The translations under genes were made by a program, and so were the position numbers. From positions 1 to 64,000 of the forward strand of contig JABDJO010000103.1 in assembly GCA_013002465.1 (NCBI GenBank): a DNA stretch of 64,000 nucleotides, written 5' to 3'. Below the pieces are notes generated by a model. That model was given only the letters and a program-made list of their open reading frames with translations. It was not told where the DNA came from and ran no database searches. The DNA comes from Silicimonas sp. (lineage in GTDB: Bacteria; Pseudomonadota; Alphaproteobacteria; Rhodobacterales; Rhodobacteraceae). This document shows positions 8,365 to 19,299 of this stretch, piece by piece (positions within the stretch are counted from its first letter, which is position 1; every line of letters begins with the position of its first letter).

Positions 8365-9606
8365 ATGCCACTGAGACGAAGCTGGGTTCAGTCGGCGAAC
8401 GATCCCGGTGGGGCGTTTCCCTTGAACAATCTGCCCTTTGGTGTGTTCGATGACGGGATGGGCGCCCGTGCCGGGGTCGCGATCGGGGACAACGTTCTGG
8501 ATCTGGGAGCCATGGAAGGGTTGAGCATGGTACCGGGGGCGGGATTTCGCACCGGCGCGCTAAACGATTTCATGGCCGAGGGACCCGGAATGTGGGAGCG
8601 GGTGCGCAATACGTTGACCGGTCTTCTGGCAGAAGGGTCGGCGGCGGAATCGCAGCTTGCGGATGTGCTGATCCCCGACGCCATGGTGACCATGCAGATG
8701 CCGTTCGCAGTCAGCGAATACACCGATTTCTATGCCGGACGGCACCATGCAAGTAACGTGGGCACAATGTTTCGCGGAGCCGACAATGCCTTGCCGCCGA
8801 ACTGGTTGCATATGCCAATCGGGTATAACGGGCGGGCGTCCTCGGTCGTGGTGTCGGGTACAGATGTGCGCAGACCCTGGGGGCAGTTGAAAGGCCCCAA
8901 GTTCGAAGCGCCGATCTTTGCGCCCTCGCGACGGTTCGACATCGAGCTAGAGTTGGGAGCCGTGGTCGGTCAGCCCTCGACGGGGCCGATTTCGGTGGCG
9001 ACGGCGGACGAGCACATATTCGGATACGTCCTGCTGAACGACTGGTCTGCGCGGGACATCCAGGCCTGGGAGTATCAGCCGCTGGGTCCGTTCCAGGCCA
9101 AGGCTACGGCAACCTCGATCAGCCCCTGGGTGGTGACGCGTGCCGCTTTGGAACCGTTTCGCTGTGCCGCCCCGGAGCGCGAGAAGGAGCTTTTGCCGCA
9201 CCTGAAGGACGTCGGGCCGATGCTTTATGACATTGACCTGGCGGTTTCCCTGCAGCCCGAGGATGGATCCGAAGAGATCATTTCGCGCACCAATTATCGC
9301 GAGATGTATTACTCGGCCGCTCAGCAACTGGCCCATCACACGACGTCAGGATGTCCCATGCGGATTGGGGATCTTCTGGGGTCGGGAACGATTTCCGGGC
9401 CTGAGCGGGAAAACCGCGGGTCGTTTCTGGAGCTGAGCTGGGGAGGCAAAGAACCACTGGAATTGGCACAAGGCGGAAGTCGCACGTTTATCGAGGATGG
9501 GGACCGTCTGACGCTTAGCGGATCGGCCCAGGGTGACGGATACCGGGTAGGCTTTGGGACTTGTACAGGTCGTGTCTTGGCAGCGCTGGAAGATCCCTTT
9601 GCTTGA
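8365..9606 (+). CDS. fahA: Fumarylacetoacetase
   Basis: Last step of tyrosine/homogentisate breakdown: hydrolyses fumarylacetoacetate to fumarate and acetoacetate. 413 residues from the ATG at 8365, chosen because AAGGAG lies six bases upstream; an earlier ATG at 8350 would include the binding site itself. Family landmarks: YTDFYAGRHHASNVG (catalytic His and metal Asp), the metal-binding FDIELELG segment, and LLNDWSARDIQAWEY. Homogentisate dioxygenase and maleylacetoacetate isomerase are not in the window, so the pathway genes are split. Confidence 0.96.
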   Translation: MPLRRSWVQSANDPGGAFPLNNLPFGVFDDGMGARAGVAIGDNVLDLGAMEGLSMVPGAGFRTGALNDFMAEGPGMWERVRNTLTGLLAEGSAAESQLADVLIPDAMVTMQMPFAVSEYTDFYAGRHHASNVGTMFRGADNALPPNWLHMPIGYNGRASSVVVSGTDVRRPWGQLKGPKFEAPIFAPSRRFDIELELGAVVGQPSTGPISVATADEHIFGYVLLNDWSARDIQAWEYQPLGPFQAKATATSISPWVVTRAALEPFRCAAPEREKELLPHLKDVGPMLYDIDLAVSLQPEDGSEEIISRTNYREMYYSAAQQLAHHTTSGCPMRIGDLLGSGTISGPERENRGSFLELSWGGKEPLELAQGGSRTFIEDGDRLTLSGSAQGDGYRVGFGTCTGRVLAALEDPFA

Positions 9607-9644
9607 AGGCTGTCGGTCGGAACATGTTTTTGAAGGGGTTGGCC

Positions 9645-9806
9645 ATGACAACGGCTTATCAAGCGATGGCGCTGAACAACGACTATGCGATCTGCGCTAT
9701 GTATGAAGCAAGCGCCCATACCGGCCGGAATTATTTCGACTTGAGCCTCAAGCCTGGGTGGATAGCTTTCATCATAACAACCGACAAGAAGGTGCTGGAC
9801 CTGTGA
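9645..9806 (+). CDS. Possible small protein, unrecognised
   Basis: A 53-residue reading frame starting at an ATG with AAGGGG seven or eight bases upstream and ending with a TGA that overlaps the GTG of the KDG kinase gene. It contains MALNNDYAICAMYEAS and a hydrophobic stretch GWIAFIITT. No family recognised and base use is only moderately coding-like, so it may just be a leader region that couples translation. Confidence 0.3.
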   Translation: MTTAYQAMALNNDYAICAMYEASAHTGRNYFDLSLKPGWIAFIITTDKKVLDL

Positions 9807-10717
9807 CACCCGATATTCTTTGCCTTGGCGAACCCATGCTGGAGTTCAATGAACAACCTGATGGGCGGTATTTGCCCGGTCACGGGGGCGATACGTCGAA
9901 CACTGCTGTCGCGGCGGCGCGCCAGGGCGCGAAAGTTGGGTACGTCACCCATCTGGGAGCCGATGCGTTTGGGGCGTCGTTTCTGAAGATGTGGCAGGGC
10001 GAGGGGGTGGATACCTCGACCGTGCGGCAGGTCGGCGATGCTCACACCGGCATCTATTTCGTGACCCATGGTGAGGAGGGGCACGAGTTCACCTATTTTC
10101 GCGAGAACTCGGCCGCGAGCCGGATGACCCCGGATGATCTGCCCATCGAAGCGCTGCAGACGGCGCGCGTCCTTCATGTTTCGGGGATCAGCCAGGCGAT
10201 TTCGAAAACGGCCGCCGAAACGGTGTCGGCGGCGATAGACGTTGTAAAGGCCGCTGGTGGGCAAGTGTCCTATGATACCAACCTACGGCTGAAGCTTTGG
10301 CCCTTGGAGGAAGCGCGTGCGGTCATGCATGACGCGGTTCAGCGGTGCGATATCGTTCTGCCGGGGTTTGACGATGCGGTGCAGCTTTGCGGACGATCCA
10401 CAGCGGATGGCATTGCGGATTTCTATCTGGAGCTTGGCGTTGAAGTCGTTGCGCTGACCCTGGGCGAGAAGGGCACGCTAGTGGCAACCCCAACGACACG
10501 CCAACACATACCGGCCATGCCCGTAAAAGCGGTCGATGCCACCGGAGCCGGCGACACCTTCGATGGGGCGTTTCTGGCCCGGATCGTCGAGGGCGACAAC
10601 GCGTTCGACGCCGCGCGCTTTGCCAATGCGGCCGCAGCCTTGTCGGTACAGGGCTATGGCGCCGTCGCGCCAATGCCGCGCCGGGCCGAGGTCGAAGCGT
10701 TTTTGGCGAAGGGATAG
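9803..10717 (+). CDS. kdgK: PfkB-family sugar kinase, probably 2-keto-3-deoxygluconate kinase
   Basis: Phosphorylates a sugar acid with ATP; by similarity likely 2-dehydro-3-deoxygluconate, feeding the Entner-Doudoroff route. 304 residues. Start motif GGDTSNTAVAAARQG binds substrate; the C-terminal PfkB signature DATGAGDTFDGAFLA carries the anion hole and the catalytic Asp. The GTG at 9803 begins MTPDILCLGEPMLEF, as expected for this family, with AAGG upstream. No KDPG aldolase lies adjacent, so the exact substrate is inferred. Confidence 0.85.
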   Translation: MTPDILCLGEPMLEFNEQPDGRYLPGHGGDTSNTAVAAARQGAKVGYVTHLGADAFGASFLKMWQGEGVDTSTVRQVGDAHTGIYFVTHGEEGHEFTYFRENSAASRMTPDDLPIEALQTARVLHVSGISQAISKTAAETVSAAIDVVKAAGGQVSYDTNLRLKLWPLEEARAVMHDAVQRCDIVLPGFDDAVQLCGRSTADGIADFYLELGVEVVALTLGEKGTLVATPTTRQHIPAMPVKAVDATGAGDTFDGAFLARIVEGDNAFDAARFANAAAALSVQGYGAVAPMPRRAEVEAFLAKG

Positions 10718-10928
10718 GATACGCGCGCCAGTCCGAGGGTCGAAATTCGGCTTCAATATGAAAGTGTATTAAAATACAATCAGTTAAAGTGGCAAGTTGC
10801 AGGAATGCAATGTCGATACATGTGATCGAGATCGCCTGCGCGGCAAACACTGGCGTCAAAATAGGCCGTCGGTTATCGTTAATTCAGCGTCGGTATGGTC
10901 CTGACGCAACAACCTATGGTGAACCAAG

Positions 10929-11252
10929 ATGACAATAATCAAATCCAGTACTGCGGTCTTGTTGATGGGCATACTTGCAGCCTGTGCGCAGCAGGAAGAG
11001 CAAATTACGATGGTTGCGCCAGAGCCGATGTTCGACAAATACGGGGGCGGGTCGTGCGAAGAGGGTTACACCTACGTGGCCGGTGCAAATCGAGTTCCCC
11101 GATGCATTCCGGAAGACGAGTGTGTTGACAGTTCGCAGGTCGGAGCGGCCAATGTTCCTTGTCCTCCGCCATCACAACGGCGCGGCGAGGATGACAATGA
11201 TAGTAGCACGACGACCGGGCAATCGCCGGTTGGGACAGCACCAATCAACTGA
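10929..11252 (+). CDS. Small secreted lipoprotein
   Basis: A 107-residue protein with a lipoprotein signal: hydrophobic helix followed by the lipobox ILAAC (Cys at about residue 19). The mature part has four further cysteines and a disordered tail rich in S, T, D and N. No recognised domain and function unknown. A 10-base-pair hairpin follows immediately, so it is probably monocistronic. Confidence 0.7.
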   Translation: MTIIKSSTAVLLMGILAACAQQEEQITMVAPEPMFDKYGGGSCEEGYTYVAGANRVPRCIPEDECVDSSQVGAANVPCPPPSQRRGEDDNDSSTTTGQSPVGTAPIN

Positions 11253-11261
11253 TTTCAGCAT

Positions 11262-11291
11262 CGCGGCACTGTGCGTCCAGCCAGTGCCGCG
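11262..11291 (+). terminator. Hairpin after the lipoprotein gene
   Basis: CGCGGCACTG and CAGTGCCGCG form a perfect 10-base-pair stem with a 10-base loop, starting nine bases after the stop codon. No U tract follows, so termination strength is uncertain. Confidence 0.55.
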
Positions 11292-13842
<2,551 letters not shown>

Positions 13843-13846
<4 letters not shown>

Positions 13847-14529
13847 GCCTTTGCCTGATCCCGGCACGCGGCGGCTCCAAGCGCATCCCGCGCAAGAACA
13901 TCCGCCCTTTCAACGGCAAACCCATGATTGCCTGGTCGATCGAGGCCGCCCGGCAAAGCGGTGTCTTTGACCGCGTAATCGTCTCAACGGACGACGCCGA
14001 AATTGCCGACATCGCCCGCAGCCACGGCGCCGACGTACCGTTTATGCGGCCCGACAATCTGGCAGACGACTTTGCCACAACGATTGAAGTGGTCCGCCAC
14101 GCAATTTCCTGGGCAGCGGACAACGGCGGCGCGCCGGACAGTCTTTGCTGTCTTTATGCCACCGCGCCGTTCGTTTCACCGGACGACATCCGAACGGGCA
14201 AGAACCTTTTGCAGGACGCCGATTTTGCCCTGCCGGTCGCCCCTTTTGAATTTCCGATCCAACGCGCCGTGTCGATCAACGACGACGGCCGCCTTCAGAT
14301 GTTCGACCCAGACAAGTACAACACCCGTTCTCAGGACTTGGTCGAGGCCTGGCACGACGTCGGCCAGTTCTACTGGGGCAAGACCCAGGCGTGGACAAAC
14401 GTGCAAACGCTCTTTGGCCCCGCGACCGCTGCCATCCGGGTTCCACGCTGGCGGGTACAGGACATTGATACCATGGATGACTGGAAACGTGCCGAGATCC
14501 TCGCGCGGGTCCTGCAAGACAAGGCATAA
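13843..14529 (+). CDS. pseF: Pseudaminic acid cytidylyltransferase
   Basis: Activates pseudaminic acid with CTP to CMP-Pse. 228 residues, normal. CMP-NeuA family motifs: the N-terminal nucleotide loop LIPARGGSKRIPRKNI, STDDAEIADIA, and the C-terminal RVQDIDTMDDWKRAE carrying conserved acidic residues. The ATG overlaps the pseC stop by four bases (ATGA). It is followed by a 76-base gap before pseI. Confidence 0.94.
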
Positions 14530-14605
14530 GGCTCGCATCGGTTGACCCTTGAGAAACCCGACCGCCTCAGCCATATCAACGGTGTTTGATGTGGGAGAGC
14601 CGAGC

Positions 14606-15652
14606 ATGGCCATGGACGTCGAAGGCAAGAAAATCGGCGGCGACGCGCGCGCCCTTTTGATTGCCGAACTCAGCGCCAACCACGACCGTGACATTGAACA
14701 GGCTCTGGCACTTGTCGACATCGCCGCTGAAACGGGTTGGGATTGTCTCAAACTGCAAACCTATAGTGCCGACACGCTGACCATGCGGTCGGACCATCCA
14801 TCGCAAACGATTGACAAGGTTTGGGGCACCACAAACCTATGGGATCTTTACGAAAACGCAGCGATGCCGATGGAGTTTCACAAGCCGCTCTTCGACCGTG
14901 CCCGCGAAAAAGGTCTGCTGCCTTTCACGTCGATTTATGATCCGATGGACCTTGATTTCATCGAGGACCTGGGCTGTTCGATCTACAAGATCGCCTCATT
15001 CGAGATGACCTTCGACGATCTTCTGATTGCCGTTGCTGGTACAGGCAAACCTGTCATCCTATCCACCGGTATGGCCACGATGGATGAAGTGGCCCATGCT
15101 CTTGACGTGCTGGACAGGGCAAATTCAGGCGAGGTTATCCTGCTTCATTGCTGCTCCAGCTACCCGGCACCGCTTGATCAGATCGACCTGAATGCGATGG
15201 TCGCCATGGGGCGGCGATTCAACCGGCTGACCGGGTTTTCCGACCACACGATCGGCAGTATCGGCCCGCTGACAGCAATCGCCATGGGTGCCGTGGCCGT
15301 CGAAAAGCATTTCACCAACGATCCAGCCCGCAAAGGCCCCGATCACCGCTTTTCGGCCACGCCAGACATCATGGCCGAGATCGCCAAAGGTGCTCGCGAT
15401 ATCCATGCGTTGAAAGGCAGCTCCGAGAAGCGGCTTCGCCCGGCGGAAGCCGCCCAAAAGGACATCGGTCGCCGTTCAGCCTTCGCGCTTCGCGATCTTG
15501 GGCCGGGACAGGTGCTGTCGGAAAGCGATTTTCGATTCATCCGGCCAAGCGCGGGGATTCCGCCGACGGACAAGGCCGCGCTGATCGGAGCGCGGCTTCA
15601 ACGTGCCGTCAAGCAAGGCCATCCGATCACCTATGACGATCTGACCTCGTGA
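14606..15652 (+). CDS. pseI: Pseudaminic acid synthase
   Basis: Condenses the free 2,4-diacetamido-trideoxy-altropyranose with phosphoenolpyruvate to pseudaminic acid; NeuB/SpsE family. The TIM-barrel part begins LLIAELSANH and holds FSDHTIG and KHFTNDPARKGPDHRFS; the C-terminal SAF domain starts near RRSAFALRDLGPGQ. The ATG at 14606 has GGGAGAG ten or so bases upstream and gives the expected short N-terminus; a TTG at 14549 would add 19 atypical residues. The stop overlaps the next GTG. Confidence 0.94.
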   Translation: MAMDVEGKKIGGDARALLIAELSANHDRDIEQALALVDIAAETGWDCLKLQTYSADTLTMRSDHPSQTIDKVWGTTNLWDLYENAAMPMEFHKPLFDRAREKGLLPFTSIYDPMDLDFIEDLGCSIYKIASFEMTFDDLLIAVAGTGKPVILSTGMATMDEVAHALDVLDRANSGEVILLHCCSSYPAPLDQIDLNAMVAMGRRFNRLTGFSDHTIGSIGPLTAIAMGAVAVEKHFTNDPARKGPDHRFSATPDIMAEIAKGARDIHALKGSSEKRLRPAEAAQKDIGRRSAFALRDLGPGQVLSESDFRFIRPSAGIPPTDKAALIGARLQRAVKQGHPITYDDLTS

Positions 15653-17010
15653 CCGAGACGAAGGACGCCACCAAACCTCTGCCGCCCATGCGGGCACGCA
15701 CGCGCGTTTTCTTCGCCGTCTGGCAGGTGTTTGTCCATCTTGCTTTGCCGTTCGCGCTGTTGTTCTTCCTCGTTCGCTCGCGGCGCGAACCGCTTTACCG
15801 CAAACACCTTTATCAACGCTTTGGGTTTGGGCAGGTCGGGGCCAAAGGATCAGTCTGGGTGTTCGCCACATCGCTTGGCGAAACTCGCGCAGTTAGTCCA
15901 TTGGTGAAAACGCTTCTGGATAAAGGTCATACTGTATGCCTTACCCATTCGTCGCCAGCAGGTTTGACCGAAGGTCGCCGGCTGTTTGACGACCCTCGCA
16001 TCACCCACAGATACGTGCCTTTCGATTTCTGGTGGTCGACCTGGTGCTTTCTTTTCCGGCTAAGACCGCCGATCGGGTTGGTGGTCGAAGGCGAGTTTTG
16101 GCCCGGGCATTTGCAGGTTGCGAACTGGCTTCGTGTGCCGATGCTGCACATCAACGGCAACCTGCATCAAAAATCGCTGGAACGGGCAAAGAAGACCTTT
16201 GGCTTGCGCATGGACATTCTAACCCGGTTCCATGCCATCCTGACCAAGAGCGACGGCCACCAGAAACGGTATCTCGCTGCAGGGGTCGATCCGGAACGCA
16301 TCCTGATCGTCGGCGAACTAAAATTCGACCAATGGGTAGACGAGGCGCATCTGCAGGCCGGACAAAGGTTGCGTGAGGATTGGTCGCCGGAGCGGCAGGT
16401 CTTCCTTATCGCAAGCTCGGTAATGGATGAAGAAGACGATCTGGTCGATCTGGTGGACCGCCTGATGGCCCAACCCGATCCTCCGCGTGTGATCTGGGCC
16501 CCGCGCAGCCCGCAACGCTTTGGGTCTGTTGCGGAAAAACTAACCGCGCGTGGGTTAGCACCAGCCATTCGAAGTCAAGTTCTGGACGCCGACAGTGCAG
16601 GCGGCATTCCAATGGAGTCAGATATCCTCGTTGCGGATTCGATTGGGGAAATGAACATCTGGTACCAAATGGCGGACCTGGTCTTTGTCGGCGGCACACT
16701 TGCCGACAAGGGCGGGCACAACATTTCCGAACCACTTGCCCTGGCAAAACCGGTTGTGCTTGGGCCTTCGATCTTTGGGATCACCTTCCCGGCCATCGAC
16801 GCGGACCGTGATGGTGCCGTGCGCATCTTGCCCGATGTCGCTGCATTCAAGGACGAGGTCATCGGTTTGTTTCAGGATCCGGCCTCGCTTTCTGCCTTTC
16901 ACGACCAAGCCAGGTTATTTGCCGCGCGGCACGTTGGTGCCACGGATCGCACAATGCATGTGATCAACGAAGTTCTTGATGCGACCCGCACCCCGGGGGC
17001 GCCAAAATGA
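15649..17010 (+). CDS. GT30 (WaaA/KdtA-like) glycosyltransferase, possible pseudaminyltransferase
   Basis: A 453-residue relative of 3-deoxy-D-manno-octulosonic acid transferase. An N-terminal membrane anchor (about 22-42) is followed by the GT30 acceptor-side pattern YQRFGFG and FATSLGETRA, with the general-base Glu kept in GE. VVEGEFWPG replaces the usual ETE(I/L)WP, and the donor-side region has NISEPLALAKPVVLGP. Canonical waaA sits with lipid A genes; this one is embedded in the pse operon, overlapping pseI and the DUF218 gene by four bases each. Because Kdo and Pse are both CMP-activated ulosonic acids, it may transfer Pse. Donor specificity is inference. Confidence 0.8.
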   Translation: MTETKDATKPLPPMRARTRVFFAVWQVFVHLALPFALLFFLVRSRREPLYRKHLYQRFGFGQVGAKGSVWVFATSLGETRAVSPLVKTLLDKGHTVCLTHSSPAGLTEGRRLFDDPRITHRYVPFDFWWSTWCFLFRLRPPIGLVVEGEFWPGHLQVANWLRVPMLHINGNLHQKSLERAKKTFGLRMDILTRFHAILTKSDGHQKRYLAAGVDPERILIVGELKFDQWVDEAHLQAGQRLREDWSPERQVFLIASSVMDEEDDLVDLVDRLMAQPDPPRVIWAPRSPQRFGSVAEKLTARGLAPAIRSQVLDADSAGGIPMESDILVADSIGEMNIWYQMADLVFVGGTLADKGGHNISEPLALAKPVVLGPSIFGITFPAIDADRDGAVRILPDVAAFKDEVIGLFQDPASLSAFHDQARLFAARHVGATDRTMHVINEVLDATRTPGAPK

Positions 17011-17576
17011 TCCGTGCTATCCTTGTCCTGGCCCACGAAATGACAGCGGCTGCGCAGCCGTCCGACGTTTCGCTTGAACGCCTCGAACGCGCTGCGGCCG
17101 AATTTCACGCTCACCCCGAGGCGCGGTTCGCGACTTCGGGTTGGGCCTATCGAGACGACACCGAGAAATCGCTCGCCGACGCCATGGCGGACTATGCGAT
17201 TGAGCACCTTGGCATTCCTGAAGGGCGGATCGTCCGATCTCATAAGGCGCGTGACACTGTGGGTGATGCGGTGTTTTTTGCCCGTCTCTTGCCGGCCGAT
17301 CACGTGACCGTGGTGACCAGCACCTTTCATTGCTCCCGTGCCGAACAGGTCTTTCGCTTTGTCTTGCCCGCTCGGACCACGCTGAAGGTCATCGGTGTCG
17401 GCGAACCCGCGGATGCGACCCAAAAAGCGCATGAAGTACGTTCTCTGGTTGCATTTCACGAAACATTTCAAGGGATTGAGCCAGGTGATCTGGCAGCCAT
17501 CGAAGCTCGCCTGTTTGATCGCCATCCGCTGTACAACGGCGACATCGACGCCAAGGCCCTGAGGCGCCATGACTGA
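17007..17576 (+). CDS. DUF218 (YdcF/SanA-like) protein in the pse operon
   Basis: A 189-residue protein with the DUF218 layout: a leading beta strand AILVLAHEM, a central DTVGDAVFFARLL segment and VVTSTFHCSRAEQVFRF, the conserved region seen in YdcF and SanA proteins, some of which bind nucleotides or act in envelope maintenance. No signal peptide. Overlaps its neighbours by four and eight bases. The operon lacks a recognisable PseG (UDP-sugar hydrolase), and this gene sits where pseG would be expected, beside a PseH-like gene; whether it replaces PseG is untested. Confidence 0.7.
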   Translation: MIRAILVLAHEMTAAAQPSDVSLERLERAAAEFHAHPEARFATSGWAYRDDTEKSLADAMADYAIEHLGIPEGRIVRSHKARDTVGDAVFFARLLPADHVTVVTSTFHCSRAEQVFRFVLPARTTLKVIGVGEPADATQKAHEVRSLVAFHETFQGIEPGDLAAIEARLFDRHPLYNGDIDAKALRRHD

Positions 17577-18003
17577 AACTGTCACACTCCGCCCCGCCAC
17601 ACTTGCTGATGGCGAAATGATCTGGCACTGGCGCAATGCGCCGGACGTCCGGCATGCGTCGCTCAACAGCGACGAAATCGCACTGGCCTCACATCTTGAG
17701 TGGTTTCGCGCCGCACTCGGCGATGCGAACCGCACCATCCTGATTGCAATGAGCGGTGATACCCCGGTCGGCATGGTGCGCCTGGACCAGGACGGCGACA
17801 TCGCAACTGTGAACATCCTGATAGACGCCGTTCATCGTGGGACGGGGGTTGCGAAAGTCGCGCTTGCCCAGGCACTGGATCGCCAGGTGGCCCGCCGCTA
17901 TCGCGCGCAGGTCAAAGCCGACAACGCGGCCAGCTTGGCCTTGTTCCGCGCGCTTGGATTTCGCGTAGTTGAAGACGGCGATCCGGTGGTTCTGGAACGC
18001 TAA
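17569..18003 (+). CDS. pseH: GNAT N-acetyltransferase, PseH-like
   Basis: A 144-residue acetyltransferase. The start shows LRPATLADGEMIWHWRNAPDVRHAS, and the WRN motif is typical of PseH-type enzymes that acetylate the 4-amino group of the Pse precursor using acetyl-CoA. The HRGTGVAKVAL segment is the acetyl-CoA pyrophosphate loop, and DNAASLALFRALGF the C-terminal GNAT motif. Last gene of the pse operon; its stop overlaps the tail of the convergent DUF4910 gene. The symbol rests on context as well as sequence. Confidence 0.75.
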   Translation: MTETVTLRPATLADGEMIWHWRNAPDVRHASLNSDEIALASHLEWFRAALGDANRTILIAMSGDTPVGMVRLDQDGDIATVNILIDAVHRGTGVAKVALAQALDRQVARRYRAQVKADNAASLALFRALGFRVVEDGDPVVLER

Positions 18004-19295
18004 GGCGTCAGCAATTCGTGCGTCACCAGCATGTCCACGATGTCCGAGACCTCGTTCACCGATACTCCCAACTTGGCCGCGATCCCTTCTAGATCGGTCC
18101 GGCCATCGCTATAGGCCAGAACGTTGCGCATCAGCATGGAATCTGCTGCCGATCCCTTCCGTGACAAAGTCTGGTACAGGCCCCTTCGCCCCAGTTGCGG
18201 CTCGCCCAATGTGCGTAGGCGCGGGCGAGGTGTGGTCTCAAGATCGGTAATCATGGAGTGATACATCGCGATGCTTTCCGACAGGCCGCGCGGCGTCACA
18301 AACTCGAGATCATCCAACGACGTGTGATATTCTGGGAAGGTTCCATACTTGGACTTCATCACCGAACAGACCGGCAATTCGATGCCGGGCGCGCAGTACT
18401 GCCGCTCATCGCTGCCGCGTTCCAAATAGGAATAGCGTTCAAATGCCACTCCGCTGGCCTCTAATGCCCTTATCGCGATCCGGTCGGCAAGTGTGCTCTC
18501 AGATGGTGAGGCTAGATAGGAAAACGGTCCTTCATCGCCCACGCATGTCAAAACGAACCCCGCATCAACCTTGGCCCGCAAATGGTCCAACCGTGTCGAC
18601 AGATAGACCAGCGACCCCAACGTCTCAGGAAGAAAAACAAAACGATAGGTGTATTTGCGGCGCGGCATCTGGGAAACCAACCGCGCCAGCGCAGATGCCA
18701 CGACGATGCCGGACAGTTCATTGTTGGCCATTGATGGATGGCACAGGTAGGTGGAAAACAGAACCTCGCGGTCCGTCTCACCTGGTACGATCAGATCGGC
18801 GAAATCAAGTTGTCCCGGTGCCAGTGTTGCGTCAATCACCGCGCGATATTCACCCGGTGGCAATCTGCGCCGTTGATCCTCGCTCAGGCAGAACCCCCAG
18901 TAATCTGCGTAGTAGCTGGTGACATAGGGAATGGCATTGGGCTGATCCGGCTCGGAATGGAGCCGTGGTGCAAGCTCCTCCAAAGGCAGTTTCCGGTCAC
19001 CCGGTGTCGAATAGCCCACAACATGCAGGTTATGTACATCTGTGTCGCAGATCACTTGCCCTTGCGGCGTTTCAATCCATGCGCGTTTCAGGTTCCACTC
19101 GCGGGGCACCTCCCAGTCGAACGCGTGGTATCCTGTCGGTACGGCATGGCGCGACAAGTCCGGCAATTCACGCTGCAACACGTCCAGAGTTTGGCGCACG
19201 CCGTGCCCGGTCAGAGACCGCGGAAAGGGCCACAGTTCGCGTGCAAGGTCATGTGCCCAGCCACCAAGTTCCTTATGAACATCAGCGACTTGCAT
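18000..19295 (-). CDS. DUF4910/DUF2172 aminopeptidase-like protein with winged helix
   Basis: About 430 residues of the DUF4910 type with inserted DUF2172 and a C-terminal winged helix (HTH_47), families found in polysaccharide clusters. The N-terminus has WPFPRSLTGHGVRQTL; VGYSTPGD precedes the insert; STYLCHPSMANNELSG, LPETLGSLVYL and YHTSLDDLEF hold conserved His, Asn, Glu and His residues in the positions used by M28 zinc peptidases. The last 70 residues look like a DNA-binding fold but may only aid dimerisation. I start at the ATG at 19295 (GGGAAA upstream); one at 19310 is possible. Last gene of a four-gene minus-strand operon. Confidence 0.85.
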   Translation of the reverse strand: MQVADVHKELGGWAHDLARELWPFPRSLTGHGVRQTLDVLQRELPDLSRHAVPTGYHAFDWEVPREWNLKRAWIETPQGQVICDTDVHNLHVVGYSTPGDRKLPLEELAPRLHSEPDQPNAIPYVTSYYADYWGFCLSEDQRRRLPPGEYRAVIDATLAPGQLDFADLIVPGETDREVLFSTYLCHPSMANNELSGIVVASALARLVSQMPRRKYTYRFVFLPETLGSLVYLSTRLDHLRAKVDAGFVLTCVGDEGPFSYLASPSESTLADRIAIRALEASGVAFERYSYLERGSDERQYCAPGIELPVCSVMKSKYGTFPEYHTSLDDLEFVTPRGLSESIAMYHSMITDLETTPRPRLRTLGEPQLGRRGLYQTLSRKGSAADSMLMRNVLAYSDGRTDLEGIAAKLGVSVNEVSDIVDMLVTHELLTP

Positions 19296-19299
19296 AGGG

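Noticed and set aside
15649-17010. Housekeeping Kdo transferase waaA
   Set aside because: The operon context, altered EGEFWP motif and overlap with pseI make a specialised role more likely, though not proven.
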